DNA of 24,341 nucleotides from Elysia marginata (Eukaryota; Mollusca; Gastropoda; Plakobranchidae). Below the pieces are notes generated by a model. The model saw only the letters and a list, made by a program, of their open reading frames with translations, made no database searches and was not told where the DNA came from. Of this stretch, positions 8,619-20,214 are shown in pieces. The stretch is from the NCBI GenBank assembly GCA_019649035.1, contig BMAT01000679.1, forward strand, positions 246,239 through 270,579, in the 5' to 3' direction. Position numbers and translations under genes: made by a program. Every line of letters starts with the position of its first letter. The stretch's first letter is position 1.

Positions 8619-10189
8619 GAAAAGATGAGCTGGAACTCTATGGAAAGTGTACTCCTCTTAAGCCTAAGTGCTGGACGCGAAGCCGAACTGTTTTTGGATA
8701 CTCGTGGGAATTTGCATGCTTTCGAATATCTAGCTTTTCACAATGAATAAGGCCTTTACGAACAAGTTATGTTTGATGGAGAGATGGGGGAGATTACTGT
8801 ACCTTCAAAAGAGAGGTGCCATGATAGTAAGACAGACGTTAGTTAACTTGAAAGGATGATAAAAGGCAAAACTTCTATCGGTTATATTTTTAATAGAGTG
8901 TTCCAAGATTTTAATTTTCTTTGTTTTGAAAGAACATTTTTGGATAGTGGATGCTAGATAAAAAATATTTGAAAGAGTAAATTCAAACATTTTAGCAACT
9001 TGTGATCTGGATAAATTTTAATATAATTTTCCACATCTCATACGCGTCCGTTGATACCAGCTAATTATATAAAACTGGATTTATAAGATTAGCCTGAACT
9101 GTACACAATTTTAATTTTGAAACATTGTAAACACCCTAAATTTAAATAAATCGAGTGTTTGGTATGTGTATTTAGTACTAGTAATCATTAAAGCGGATCC
9201 CAAAAATATTCGATCACTAGGTGAACCAGTAATACAATAATATTATCATTAATTCTGGGCCAAGATCGAGTATCGATATATGACAAGCGCCATCATGTCC
9301 GACTGTCCGATATTGAGATATGGTAATATTCTAAGCTGACCAAGGGTCGGTTCTGAAAATGTTTTGACGTCTAGCAGGGAAATGCTACGTCGGACTTGTG
9401 AAAGAAAAGATTAAGAAGATATTGAAGTTATGATAAAGTGAGGTCTGAAAATGTAAGAGAGAACGAAACAGAGTGTAGTGTCTGCCTGTTTACATTTCTG
9501 TTTCTAATGGCATGCAGATAAAAATAGACGTTTTTTGGCAACCTCAAAGAGCTGTATGGACAGAACAAATCTGCGAATATCAGATATTTGTTTAGGGCAT
9601 GAAAGCGTTTGGAAATTGTCATACACACTGACGTAAGTCGGACTCGTTTCAGATTGTTGATGATGAGTAATTTATCTTACCACTACTTCTAATTAGAGGA
9701 CTGTCGGAAGTTACAAAACGAAAAAAAAATTACAAAAGTAAAGATTTTGTTTCACTTCCTAAAATTTCCAAACAGCGAAATGTTATCTTGTTGTTTTATT
9801 TAAAATATTGTGAAAAACTACCGATTGCATTAGCTGTAAAAATTACGGCATCTGACTCAATATTGACGCTTTCACATTATAATTGAACCAATAAAATGAA
9901 TCCCGAGTAAACTTTTTCAGTAAACAGAAGTCCTTATAAGCATGGGTGAAAAAATCCTAGTTACAAACGTAGAGTCGGTAACGATATAAATGCATAAAAA
10001 ATGAACAATAAAAAGGGAGGAGATCGCTGGTACAGGTGGAAGTGAACACCTAGAACAAAATATTTTTTAAATAAAAATCTTTGAAACTTGAACAATAGAT
10101 TTTTATGACAAAATTAGTTTTTAATCATTTAAAGTTTTAATTAATAACTTTTGCATTTAAACTTGACTGTAACTTGCTAGGAAATGGGC
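8619..10189. other. Non-coding stretch, no gene seen
   Basis: About 1.5 kb of A+T-rich sequence without recognisable genes. Words with CGGAC or GTCCGA recur near 9295-9310, 9390 and 9640, but I could not define a repeat unit. Confidence 0.5.
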
Positions 10190-11970
10190 TGACACATGCG
10201 CTCTCTGGTGAGTGCACTAAAATGTGAGTTTATTCGTTGATATAGTAAAGCGTGCGCTCCGGTGTTAATAAAAAGCATGTATGAATGTTAATGCAAAAAA
10301 GTGGACGTCTCAAGGTTCTTGTGGTAGCGCAAACGTTAAAACTTCCATGTAGATAAATATACGCCTCAAGATTTATGGAATGAAGTAAACTCTCAGAAGT
10401 ATATCAAATAATGAGCCCCCCCTCCTCCCCAATGTTATCGTAATAAAGTCTTCGGTTCATGCCGTAAAGCGATCGCCACAAGGTTCATGAAGAAAAGCGT
10501 GCGCCACAAGGTTCATGCAGTAAAGCGTGCTCCACAAGATTCATGCAGTAAAGCGTGCGCCACAAGGTTCGAGAAGAAAAGCGTGCGCCACAAGGTACAT
10601 GCAGTAAAGCATGCGCCACAAGGTTCATTACAAACCTTGCGCTACAAGATTCATGTGGCAAAACGTGTGCCCCGTGTTTCATGTAGCAATTTGTGTCTCG
10701 AATGGTTTATGAAAAGCGTGCGGCCTGGGATTGAAGAAGCTCAGTTTGCGTCCCATGTTTTATGCAGTAAAGCGCACGCCTCAAGGTTTATAAGGTAAAG
10801 AGTACATTTGAATGTTCTGTCATAGCACGTGCTTATCAAGGTTGAGGTAGTTAACTTAGATACTCTCTAAAGCCCATATGGTGAAGCGTGAACTTAAAGA
10901 TCCATGTGCATTGTTCGTCCCAAGGTTAATATTTTGATAGCGCTTGAAGCAGCACGTAGTAAATCTATCAACCATAGCTTCAACTTGTAATGCGCGCATA
11001 TCAAGGTGCAATAACTTGTACGCCCTACAGTTGGTGTAAAAAAGCTTGCACCAAGCGGTGTGCCTGTTGTAAAGAGTTCGCCCCACTTTTCATGCAGCTC
11101 CAAGGAAGAGTTCATTCCAGATATAGGGTAGTGAAGTGTGCGCTACAAGGTACATGGGGTCAATCTTGTGCTTAAAAGTTCCTACAAGAAAACGTGCGCT
11201 CAAAGGTTCATGTTGCAAAAGCTTGCGTCCTAAGAAGCGTGCGCCCAACGATTAATGGAGTGAAGAGTGTGCATCAAAAAAACATAAAATAACGCTTGTT
11301 TCCTGGTAAATATTAGGTAATGCGGTTAATGGAATTAAAGTGTATGTGTGAGCTATTATTGCTAGCGTGATCTATAGATTTATCCGTCACAGAGTCTTTG
11401 CTGAGGTTCGTTTATAAACCCTGGAGTTCATATAGTTTCGGGAAAAACTTTAAGGTTTATGCGGTTAAAAAGGAGTAAGCTCTGGGATATGAAGTTAGCA
11501 TAACCTGAAGTTGATTAAGAGAATCATACATTCTGAAGTTCACGAATAAATATTACATTTGAAGTAAGGATCATGAAAAATAAGACCCTGTACATCCCAT
11601 AGTTCATAATTGTAGTAAAAAGTAGTTACGCCTTGCGCAATTTATAGTTGCAATCCTGAAAAAAGCCTGTCTTCAATTCAGAAAAATAAAACAAGCGTTA
11701 TTTATTGAGTCTTACAAAGCCTAAACTTTAAAACTAAAGCAGTAAAGTACCGCATATGCTATAATGTTTATTCTTACACCCTGAAGTTTATGATTATAAT
11801 AGTGCATGGCTCACGGGATTCGTGCATCAAAACAAAGAAATTCCTAAAACCAATGAAATCAAAGGCTATTAAGTCAATAATTCAAAGCACCTACCTTAAA
11901 AATTAGGGAATAAAGAGACCAACTCGCAGTAATTCATTTACAAAAACCGTTAGGTTAGTGTAGTAGGGCA
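10190..11970. repeat. Decayed 28-bp minisatellite array
   Basis: The unit is close to GGTTCATGCAGTAAAGCGTG followed by CGCCACAA. Six units of exactly 28 bp run head to tail from 10454 to 10621, followed by units of 26, 28 and 28 bp to 10703. Further out the period becomes irregular, but GGTT-ATG, GTAAAGCGTGCG and CTCAAGG remnants are recognisable to about 11300. Faint ones such as AGGTTTATGCGGTTAAA occur near 11455, possibly to 11970. On the left, remnants such as AGTAAAGCGTGCGCTC near 10245 extend it to about 10190. The outer limits are soft. Confidence 0.9.
10454..10703. repeat. Conserved core of the minisatellite
   Basis: Unit starts are 10454, 10482, 10510, 10538, 10566, 10594, 10622, 10648 and 10676. 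Units 3 and 4 are near identical, and units 2 and 5 share an AGAAAAGCG variant, hinting at higher-order duplication. A 28-bp period is not a multiple of three and the consensus has few stops, so long frames appear on both strands as a side effect. Confidence 0.95.
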
Positions 11971-13446
11971 TAATATCTTGGCATAGACTTTGTGGCCCAA
12001 AAAGTGAGTCGTGATGTTGAAAATAGTACCTATGATATTTATCAAAAGAGTGCGTTTCGTAGCTATCTTAGATATTAAAATCTCTCTCATAGAACGTCAA
12101 AGACACTCTGCACTGCCTACAAAGATTCTTGTTTAATTTAAAAGTCATTTCAACTTAAGGACCATAGTTGAACATCTCTACTGGCCCATTTATCTAATTT
12201 TGAGAGATTACAAAATTGCATTGAGACCCAGTGGGACCAAATGGCAGCAGTGTCCATGATGTAAGCCTATGTCTTATTCTTTCGATCTTTACTTATGCAA
12301 ACAGAAAGGACAAATCAAAAAGCCATCAAGAGGGAAACCCACTTTTCAGAATGATTAAAGAAAGAGAAATAATTCTTTAATATTTTCGTTACTTGAGTAG
12401 CAGAAGGGAGATTTTTCTTCTTTCTCACGATCGTCCTTGGCTGCAACCTTTGTTGCAACCTCAAAAGGCAACATGCAAACGCTCTCAAGTCATCAATGGT
12501 ACTTGACTTTCGGTGGAGTCAAAAGTCTTGCTAACAGTAATTACATAGTTGGTTCAAGAGCGAGACGAACAAGCTTTCGAAACGAAAGTTGATTGATGTT
12601 ATGACGTTAGAAATTGATTGAATCTTTAATCCTCACAAACGTCAACATTGGGGGTTGCTGGGAGAGAAAGAACTATTACTTTGAACCGAAATAAAGAAAA
12701 AGGACTTGGGAGCAGCAATTCTTCAGTGGCAGGAAAACTTTTGTGTTTGTTTTTTTTATTATTATTAATAATAATATTACCAAAGGGCCGATGTGCACTT
12801 GTTGTTTTTTTATTCAAATGGTTTTTTATGTTACCTTCACAAAAATATTAACAGGAAAAGAACATTAAGGTTATTTTTAGGACATTGTAATAGTTCAGGA
12901 ATCGTTAAAGTCCTTGGAACCAATCAAAAGGAGTCTGAAGTTAAAATTGGAAAGTAGTAATATTTTGGTATCATAGAAAAGCTTGGTTTTTTTTTCATTT
13001 CAAATAAAATAAACAGAAAAGCTTTATGATGTTTTGTCTGAGGTTATAGCCGTTTGAAGGTGACAGGTCAGGACATATGACATTTAAAAAAGGGAATAAA
13101 ATTGCGTTTTAAGTTTAAACAACTTTAAAGGTGCAAAGTCCTTAGCAACCCATAAGACTAAGATTCATTTGGACAGAGTGCCAGACAAATGGTATTGACA
13201 TTTTGCCTACATGAGTTACAGTATACAAAGTGTGGGCATTGAGGCAGCTTTTTCGTGCCAATTTATGATCGCAGATAACTTACCGATCTCTTTAAAACAT
13301 ATTAAATCAGTTGATGAAAGTTTGGGCCAGTTGGAACGAAATAATGGCTGAGGAAATTGTAGGTGCCTAGTTATCGTGACTGTATAACTAAACTAATAGA
13401 ATAATCATAATTTGCCCTCAATATGAGTACTTTTGCCTTCCATATT
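11971..13446. other. Non-coding stretch, weak exon-like pieces
   Basis: No clear gene. A minus-strand piece at about 13280-13353 has an acceptor-like TTTCCTCAG, an open frame and a GTAAGT donor, but the frame also stays open past the donor and the protein is unknown. A small hairpin (CTTTCG, AAA, CGAAAG) lies at 12574-12588. Confidence 0.4.
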
Positions 13447-13587
<141 letters not shown>

Positions 13588-13619
13588 CAATCATTCTCTG
13601 CTCCCGATTTTACAAACCA

Positions 13620-13925
13620 TATTAAAGTAAAGGAAATATTTAATTACGTTAGTTTAATTACATGGATTTTTTTCTTTTTTTTTGTACTGTTGGGGAGAGC
13701 TATACAAAGTCTAAAAAAACTCTTCATTCATGCCCAGTTTAAGTAACATTTTGATCCGAAAAGCAGCTGTTCAAATCCATTAACAGAGATCGATAATTGT
13801 CATGCGTCTAAGTGACAGTATCATGCGTGTTTGCTTTCAGTGTGTTTATAAATACATATCTTGAAACCTTTCCATACATTAGATTGTTACAGGTATATTT
13901 TAAAATTTTAAGACCAAATTCCACT
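13620..13925 (+). repeat. Dispersed repeat, copy A
   Basis: Shared landmarks with copy B, in the same order, are AAAGTAAAG, AGTTTAATTA, CTTCATTCATGCCCA, TGATCC, GCAGCTGTTCAAATC, ATCATGCGTCTAA, TAGATT and TACAGGT. Indels separate the copies. Each is preceded by a long CT tract. There is no coding frame and no tRNA-like box. Possible classes are a non-autonomous DNA or Helitron-type element with a microsatellite head, or an old segmental duplication. Confidence 0.85.
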
Positions 13926-14430
13926 GGTTGTATTTTTAAATCGACAATTAAAAGTTGTTTCTGTACATATGATTAGCTGAATACTTTACTAAAACGCCAC
14001 TAATCCCTCCACAATTGCGACTGCTTCTACTATTACTATCGCAACATGTGTACTATTATTGCTGCTAGTCACATTTACCACTATACATTAATTAACATTT
14101 CTTAAAGGCCACAAAAATTTTTCAATCTACGATCAATGCAAAACAGCTTAGCAATTACTTAATTGCCCGCTACTTTAGATGCTCGGCAATGCTTTACGTA
14201 ATTGACGTACAGTTTATGTGTAAAGAAAACTATAATGCATATTTGATTAAGTCAAAATTGTTATTATTGTTTATAAAACAAAGCGTTATAGTAGATGGAA
14301 ACGATAAGTGTTATACCTTCTACAGAGCGGTGTCAGATTTGATGACAATAAAAGCGAGAAAATAGTGCTTTTTGTAATATTGCTACAAAAGGTATAATTT
14401 TTTTTAAAAGGAACGCTCACGACAGTCATA
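13926..14430. other. Non-coding stretch, no gene seen
   Basis: A+T-rich DNA without recognised features. Confidence 0.5.
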
Positions 14431-14690
14431 GAGAGTCATTGATGTTGGACTGATCTCCCTCGACAAACTACACACTAGCCGTGGAATCTGCGGAAGACAG
14501 GAGGTTGTGGCTGGCTCTTCCACCCCATTATTCAGTCATAATTGCTTTAGGCTGCTTCCTATTCCGGGGCGGGTGCTATGGGAAAAAGCCGCCTGTACCA
14601 GTCTGTACTGTCGTATTGATCAGAGGAAAAGATGGGAATCTGCGTAGCAATTTATCTATAGCGCACATGACTGATCACTGATAGAACTCA
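14431..14690. other. Higher-complexity patch, unclassified
   Basis: About 260 bases look less A+T-rich and free of simple repeats, with a 66-codon plus frame at 14481-14681 that starts at GTG. No splice signals, terminal repeats or known motif are visible. It may be an old mobile-element piece or a conserved non-coding element. Confidence 0.2.
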
Positions 14691-14755
14691 ATATACGGAA
14701 ACAGTTGAACAATGTATGCGTAGCGAATCAAATTAAGTTTATACTGGTTGACAAT

Positions 14756-14768
14756 AAAAAAAAAAAAA
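14756..14768. repeat. A-run of 13 bases
   Basis: An isolated homopolymer. No retrocopy body is recognisable beside it. Confidence 0.9.
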
Positions 14769-15780
14769 GCTTTTAGCCCTAATTTGCTGATTGGTTCTTG
14801 GTGGGTTTTTTTTTTCAATTTAAAAACAAACTGCTTTTATTTCCAATACTTTTACAAATCTATTTATTGGATATTTAATTATTTGGGCCGATATTCTTAA
14901 TGTTAAGGCTAGAATATAAATTTCTGGAAATATTCGCATAATTGTTTTATAAATACATAGTACATACATAATTAAAATCTTGGCGAACCGAAGACATACT
15001 CAGATAAATAAATCAATATAAATATTGTGTCTTGGTCAGTTTTTACAATTTTTGTGACTGTTAAAAGAAAAAATTCAATCACATTCGAGTTTGATCACCT
15101 TTCTGTGATCAATAATCTTCAAAGGCTTGGATAAAAACTTAAAATGCATTATTAAAAGGGATCGAGGGTTTAAGAATAAAGTTTAAAAGAATACGTAGAT
15201 ATTGATGATAGCGCACGGATTTCAAGGGCCTGGCAAGAGAAAAAGCGAAACAGCCTGATGTTGCTGGCAAATTAGACGTGCTCCTGCTTCAATCTGCGCA
15301 GATCTTTTTCTTGGATTACACTAAGGGGGTTTTCAATGAGCCTTATTGAAATTCTCAAAGAAGTGTGTATAAAATGAAGATTTAAATGGGTACAAATCTA
15401 ATCCTTAAGATATTTTTTTCTTTGTTGTAAATCTTGTTGGGTCTCATTTGTGTGGGGATATTTCTTGTTTGTACTTGTAAGAAGGCGTGTGTTTGTCTCA
15501 CATTATAGAACAGAAGCTGAGTTATTTCCTTTTTTAAGTTAATGGGCTAGTTCTAAATGAGGAGATAATTTTAAGAGTTGGAGAGAATTACAGTTTTCTT
15601 TCAAATATGACCCTTTAAAGATTGATATTGTGTTTCATCAAGGGGAAGGGGTTCGTTTTTTTTTAAATCTCAAGTGACGCTAAGGCCTCTATGTTTCTGT
15701 ATCTGTCCTTTTCTCTTCTTCGTTCAAGCGTCCTTGGTAAACTCGAGGGGAATTTCAAACCAGATTGTCTGCTTATCCTC
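14769..15780. other. Non-coding stretch, no gene seen
   Basis: A+T-rich DNA without supported features. Confidence 0.5.
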
Positions 15781-15854
15781 CTCGCTATTTTTACATTTTA
15801 GAATCGAGTGAAATAATGAAACTTGCCGCCAGTACCAAAGTTGAATTTATGTTA

Positions 15855-16121
15855 CCTCCAAGCCTGGGTAAATGAAATTTTATCCAGTAAAACCTCACGT
15901 TGGTGTCTGGCTCTAAAACCCTCCCTTTGGTGCGTTAGTTCTTCGCGGTCTATCTCGTATGAGTCCCCGGACACCCGCCAGAAACCAGAATACATCACGT
16001 CTAACAACGTTACAACGCCAATTGTCTTTGTTGAGAAAGGATAAAAATAGAAAAAGAAAAGCGCGTAATTTTCTGAGACTTGCGTACCGCTATTGTCTGG
16101 GGTCGTAAATATACGTTTCTT
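15855..16121 (-). other. Unclassified 89-codon open frame, possibly exonic
   Basis: The minus strand is open from a TAA at 16124-16122 to a TAA at 15854-15852. An internal ATG at 15995-15993 gives 47 residues that are hydrophilic and protein-like, for example SYEIDREELTHQREGFRARH, and end in TQAWR. A GTAACA donor-like site abuts the end (GGAG|GTAACA). The coding-like part looks less A+T-rich than its flanks. A competing plus-strand micro-exon (15802-15867; TACATTTTAG acceptor, CTGG|GTAAAT donor) overlaps it. I recognise no family on either strand. Confidence 0.2.
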
Positions 16122-16129
16122 TTACAAGC

Positions 16130-17660
16130 TTAGCTTCAATCTCAAAATCAGAACTCTCGGAATGGGCCGTGTAGCCGCCAACAAGGTGAAATTGATAACA
16201 TTATAATTATTGGTGTCGTGTGAAGGCCTGAATCAGAGCAGTATTGAATCGATATTTTGCTCTTTCTACTTTGGTCTCAGATCTTTTTTGATTTCAAAAC
16301 GGCAGATTGTGGATTGAACTAGTTTTTCTTGTACTCAGTAAGTGGGGTAGAGGATGCTGTTTGCAGGAAATATAACTCTTAAGATGTTTAACGAGAAATC
16401 TAAACACTGCTTTTTATTTTGGTAAATCTATTTTTAGGATCACATAAGTCATTGAAAGTGATAAAATGTTGCTAGAAGTGGCTTGTTGGTAGAAAAAGAC
16501 TTATCGCTCTTTGCATTGTGTTGAGATCGTCAAATCTGGCGCATTCTGCCTAGGAGCTGAATTCGTAAGCTTCATAATGCTCAATCACCCAATAAAAAAG
16601 CAGCCATCACTCATGAAAACGTTTTTACATGTCAATGTTTCGTCCAGAATCTAGTAATTCCTGCTTTTCATGTAAGTCCACGAAAAAAGAGTAATTTTGT
16701 CTCACATCTCCTGCGCCCTGAATATATTACTCAAACAGCTTCTTCATTCATATGCAATGCTTTGCGATAAACTAATGTAGATGTAGACTTGACACGTTAA
16801 AATTGCACATTTGTTAGCAAAACTACAGGTATTATATTGTGTGATACCATCTAACAGTACGCTAATAAACTGGTTTACTCCGATCATTGCTCAGATGGTG
16901 CAATCATTGACTTGCTGTAACGGTTGTATCTTCAAAAAAAAAGAAAAATACGCTTAAAGGAAAACCAGTAGAAATAAATGTTGAATTGAGCCGAAAGTGA
17001 AGTCTCCGTGTTAAAAGTTGTGTGAGAGAGTTGATAATGTAAATTGCCAAAGGGAATCATGGCAAAGCAGACCCCCCTCCCTCTGCTTATAAAATTGGGA
17101 TTATTTTTTAACTGTTACAAACCTCAAAAAATGCAAGCTCTAAGCGTAGTTACATGGAGAGAAAATCGTTACTATTCCACAGTTTTAATGAAAGTAATCA
17201 GAGAGTTGACTGTGTTGCATGTGCAAGAGAGTTAGAGCTTGCGTGGGAAGCTTGTGAAAGTTTGACAGAGACTTCATTTGGTACTCAAGCTGACTAGCTG
17301 GTTGCATCTGTGATTCGTGAAGTTATGATTTAAACCTCCAGAAAATCCTCTAAAGGTTGGCATAGTCTATTAATTTCCTCGAGTTTCTACTGAAGTCTTA
17401 AAATAAGTTTCATGACAAACACATGCAAAAGAAGAAATCATATTTACAAATATTCAAGTGAACAGTTAGTTTCTGAGCGTGAAAAAAATGAGGAGTCCAC
17501 TTGCAAATCCTGCTGGGTGCGTTAACACGGTAGATTTCAGATGGGAAAATCAGAACATATTTTCCCGGTTGAATCAGAACAAAAATTCCTATTCTGATTT
17601 CGTCCATTTTTGTGGAGCTCTTACACGGTGCCAATAAAGAAAAGAAATCAAGTCTAGGCC
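16130..17660. other. Non-coding stretch, no gene seen
   Basis: About 1.5 kb of A+T-rich DNA. Several GTAAGT words (near 16338 and 16674) lack exon-like sequence before them. Confidence 0.5.
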
Positions 17661-17665
17661 ACGCG

Positions 17666-17686
17666 TAGATCTAGAATCTAGATCTA
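17666..17686. repeat. 21-bp palindrome at a SINE insertion site
   Basis: TAGATCTAGA, a single A, then TCTAGATCTA: arms of 10 bp match perfectly. The last base overlaps the left target-site duplication of the adjacent SINE. Another ATCTAGATCTA-like stretch lies on the far side near 18030. Confidence 0.95.
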
Positions 17687-17698
17687 ATCTAGCGCTGA
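17686..17698. repeat. Target-site duplication, left of SINE copy 2
   Basis: AATCTAGCGCTGA matches AATCTAGTGCTGA at 17999-18011 with one mismatch. Confidence 0.92.
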
Positions 17699-17998
17699 TT
17701 AGGTTGTTTGAATTTTAACGTCTCTTTTCAACTACAAGGTTGTATCAGAGACGGCGCTTGGGAGAATGGAAAGCGTGCTGCCACACTGTGATGTAAGGAG
17801 CGCTTGCATACACCACACCCAGTCCCATTATCCTGACACCGGGCTGACCAGACTTAGCACTAAATCCCTAATGCCAAACACTAGGCGGATCAGCTGCTAA
17901 TACCAATTTTAAAGTCTTTGGTTTGAATCGGCCGGGGATCGAACCCACATTCCCGATCTCTGAGCAAGTGTCTTACCGCTAGGCCACAGAGCCGGTTG
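17699..17998 (-). mobile_element. tRNA-derived SINE, full-length copy 2
   Basis: Same family and orientation as 3983-4283. The head has an intact A box (TGGCCTAGCGG, minus strand, 17986-17976) and an intact B box (GGTTCGATCCC, 17945-17935), so this copy is closer to the family consensus. The body and the GAGACGTTAAAATTCAAA tail align without large gaps to copy 1, apart from a 2-bp indel near the B box. Perfectly positioned 13-bp duplications delimit it. No long poly(A) is present. The element ends in a specific tail, which in tRNA-SINEs often matches the 3' end of a partner LINE. Confidence 0.96.
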
Positions 17999-18011
17999 AA
18001 TCTAGTGCTGA
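17999..18011. repeat. Target-site duplication, right of SINE copy 2
   Basis: This is the partner of 17686-17698, with one mismatch. Confidence 0.92.
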
Positions 18012-19440
18012 ACCTTTAGCCTTAACTACATCTAGATCTATATCTCGATGTAGGGATATTGCACGATTCTCGAAAGTCTGGTTTTACATTCAATACAATG
18101 CGCTTACCATTATTTTTACAGTTGACTGGCATTTTTTTCATGTGTGGATGTCAGAAGCAAATAATTATCTATCCCACAATACATTGCACGTTCTGATTCT
18201 CCCAAAAAATTAGATTTTTTTTCTAGTTGCAGACTTTGGGTAAATATCTACCGAAAAATCGTAACGAAATGGAATTTCGGGGGATAACCTACTCGTTCAG
18301 ACACTCTAAAAGTTGCGGCGCGATATCCATGCTGATTTGGCGAGCTTTTTCAGAAACGTGTAAACCCACCTTAACTCACCTTAGAACGGTTTTGAGAAAA
18401 ATGGACTTTCTGTTCAGAATTTTTTTTCCTTACATTATGAATTTTCTCTTATGTTTTATTCAAAGTTGAACATTTAATGATTGGATCGGCTACATTTTTT
18501 TACACAATATTCAGAAGCACATCAGATATAGATTCATGCTGATAACTCATTTTAACTGGACTCCTCCATTATGCAGTGTTGAAGAAACCGTGCGAAATGG
18601 TTTTCAGGCAGAAGTGAGAGATAATTAGTGTGTTTATTATACATGAAACAAAAATGAAATGCCTGAGGTTTCACCAAAAGTTTATATCTGCGACAATACG
18701 GAACTGTTATGTACAAGACTATTATTTTCTTTTGTGTAACAAAAAAGGCGTTGAATCTTAGTGAAATTATAATGTGATATTATACCCCAAAATTGCTTTT
18801 AAAAAGGTCTCAGGCAACTATTTCTTTGGTGGTAACGCAGAGACTGTCAAGAAACACCAACGTCTACGACACGTTAAATGCTTTCGGTCGACCAATGTTA
18901 ACAGATTGGCACAAAAAATGAACACGGAATTGATAAGCTTGTAAGCAGAATTGTGTATTGTTTTTTCATGTATGGAATTTTCGTTACTTGGGCAGAGAAG
19001 TCTGAAAACCACTTACAGGTAATGGTTAATTCATTTTAAATCAGTTGTAAAACGTTATTAATGAGGCAATATATTGAAAACAAAACTCAAGTTAAACACG
19101 TTTCCATGTTTTCTTTGGGGGAATATGGGGCGAGTAATATGTTTTCCTATCGAAGGTTCTCATCTCACATTGAAAAAAGTAAAAAGTATAGATCATTTTC
19201 TACAGCTCCTGATTTCCTAACATGGTTTTTTTGACGATCCATTACCAACCAAATTACCTTCTGCCCTAACAACTAATGCCGATCACTCTGACATAATAGA
19301 GACCTTAAGCACACGCACCGTGTCTCACTACGCGTACGTGAAAATTGGGAAAGCATATAGAGGAAACTCCAAAAATAATGAAACCAGTTTCTAAAAATAG
19401 ACCCACAGATGTTCCCGTCATACTCACGCGTTGCTGCTTA
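18012..19440. other. Non-coding stretch, unclassified patch inside
   Basis: Mostly A+T-rich. A more complex patch at about 18230-18420 follows an acceptor-like TTTTTTTTCTAGTTGCAG and has an 80-codon plus frame without recognisable protein features. Nothing else is supported. Confidence 0.4.
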
Positions 19441-19454
19441 AAGTCTGTAATTTT

Positions 19455-19625
19455 ATTCAAAAGACATTTTATTACCCATTGCTGGGTAATTATTTACCAA
19501 CTGACCGAAACGAGTATATAACGAGCCTATCTCAGGGGCTAAACACCGACCGTCGTGCCTGGGCTCGAACCCCGCACCTTTCGGCTTTAGAACTGAGTGC
19601 CCACAAATGAACGGCTACGCCCTAT
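19455..19625 (-). mobile_element. Degenerate tRNA-SINE-like fossil
   Basis: On the minus strand there is a perfect B box, GGTTCGAGCCC (19571-19561), preceded by CACTCAGTTCTAAAGCCGAA, which looks like an anticodon-arm region. The expected A box position shows only a degenerate TAGCCGTTCATTTG (19617-19604). The following body includes a perfect hairpin, ATTACCCA-TTGC-TGGGTAAT (plus 19471-19490). It is unlike the two full SINE copies. I could not find a target duplication, so the limits are approximate. Confidence 0.5.
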
Positions 19626-19629
19626 CGTT

Positions 19630-20140
19630 TCCTTCTTTTTTTCTTCAAGTTTAACTTACGACTTAAGTTTTGTTTGATGACTCCAGCGCATGTACCGCGG
19701 TATGGTCAGCTTTACTTTAATTTATACCTGAATTTTTTCCTTACACTTTTTCTCCAAAAAAAAGCTCTTAAAAATTAAGACACAAGCACCAGACCATGTG
19801 AATACCTTGAAGTACTAATTTAGGTATTGGGAGTTATATCGTCTTAAATATTCCCTTTAGATAGGAACGATTGTCAGCCACATATTAAATCCTTTGTTGC
19901 CTTCGACCAAAGCTTGTGTGGCTATGCCAGTCCACAAAAAGGTCACCAGGAAAGAGAAGTTTCTTTCTTATTTACTTGTGACGAATAAGTGAGAAAGCTG
20001 AAACGTACACAGAACCAGCTGTCTTGAATTCTCTCTGTGTCAGTCAAAAACATTGACTCGCCCAGGATCAAAAGTCATCATTGCTTCTGGCGCGTTAAGC
20101 CGCAACCAGGGAAATGCAATACGAGGCGCCTCTTCTTTTC
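19630..20140. other. Non-coding stretch, no gene seen
   Basis: No supported feature apart from the upstream side of the possible promoter below. Confidence 0.5.
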
Positions 20141-20148
20141 CTACTCTC

Positions 20149-20214
20149 TATAAAGGATAACCTTCTGTGAGTAAACAAAGTTCACATTCAAATCACACCT
20201 ACGCTTGAAGCATG
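20149..20214 (+). promoter_or_regulatory. TATA-like box with leader and ATG
   Basis: TATAAAGG at 20149-20156 lies about 35 bases before an initiator-like TTCACATTC. An ATG at 20212-20214 with A at -3 opens MTKSLGNLIKRVFGVLEGQT. The frame runs 48 codons, or could end earlier at a GTATGT donor near 20280. The upstream 100 bases look less A+T-rich. TATA-like words are frequent in A+T-rich DNA, and the protein is unknown. Confidence 0.22.

Noticed and set aside
10454-10703. CRISPR-like array of 28-bp repeats
   Set aside because: The units are contiguous with no spacers, the genome is eukaryotic in style, and there are no cas genes. It is a minisatellite.
14756-14768. Poly(A) tail of a processed pseudogene
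   Set aside because: There is no recognisable retrocopy upstream and no target duplication around the A-run.
18818-19012. 64-codon minus frame starting ATGGTTTTCAG
   Set aside because: Other frames on both strands are comparably open, no family is recognisable and the splice signals nearby are contradictory.
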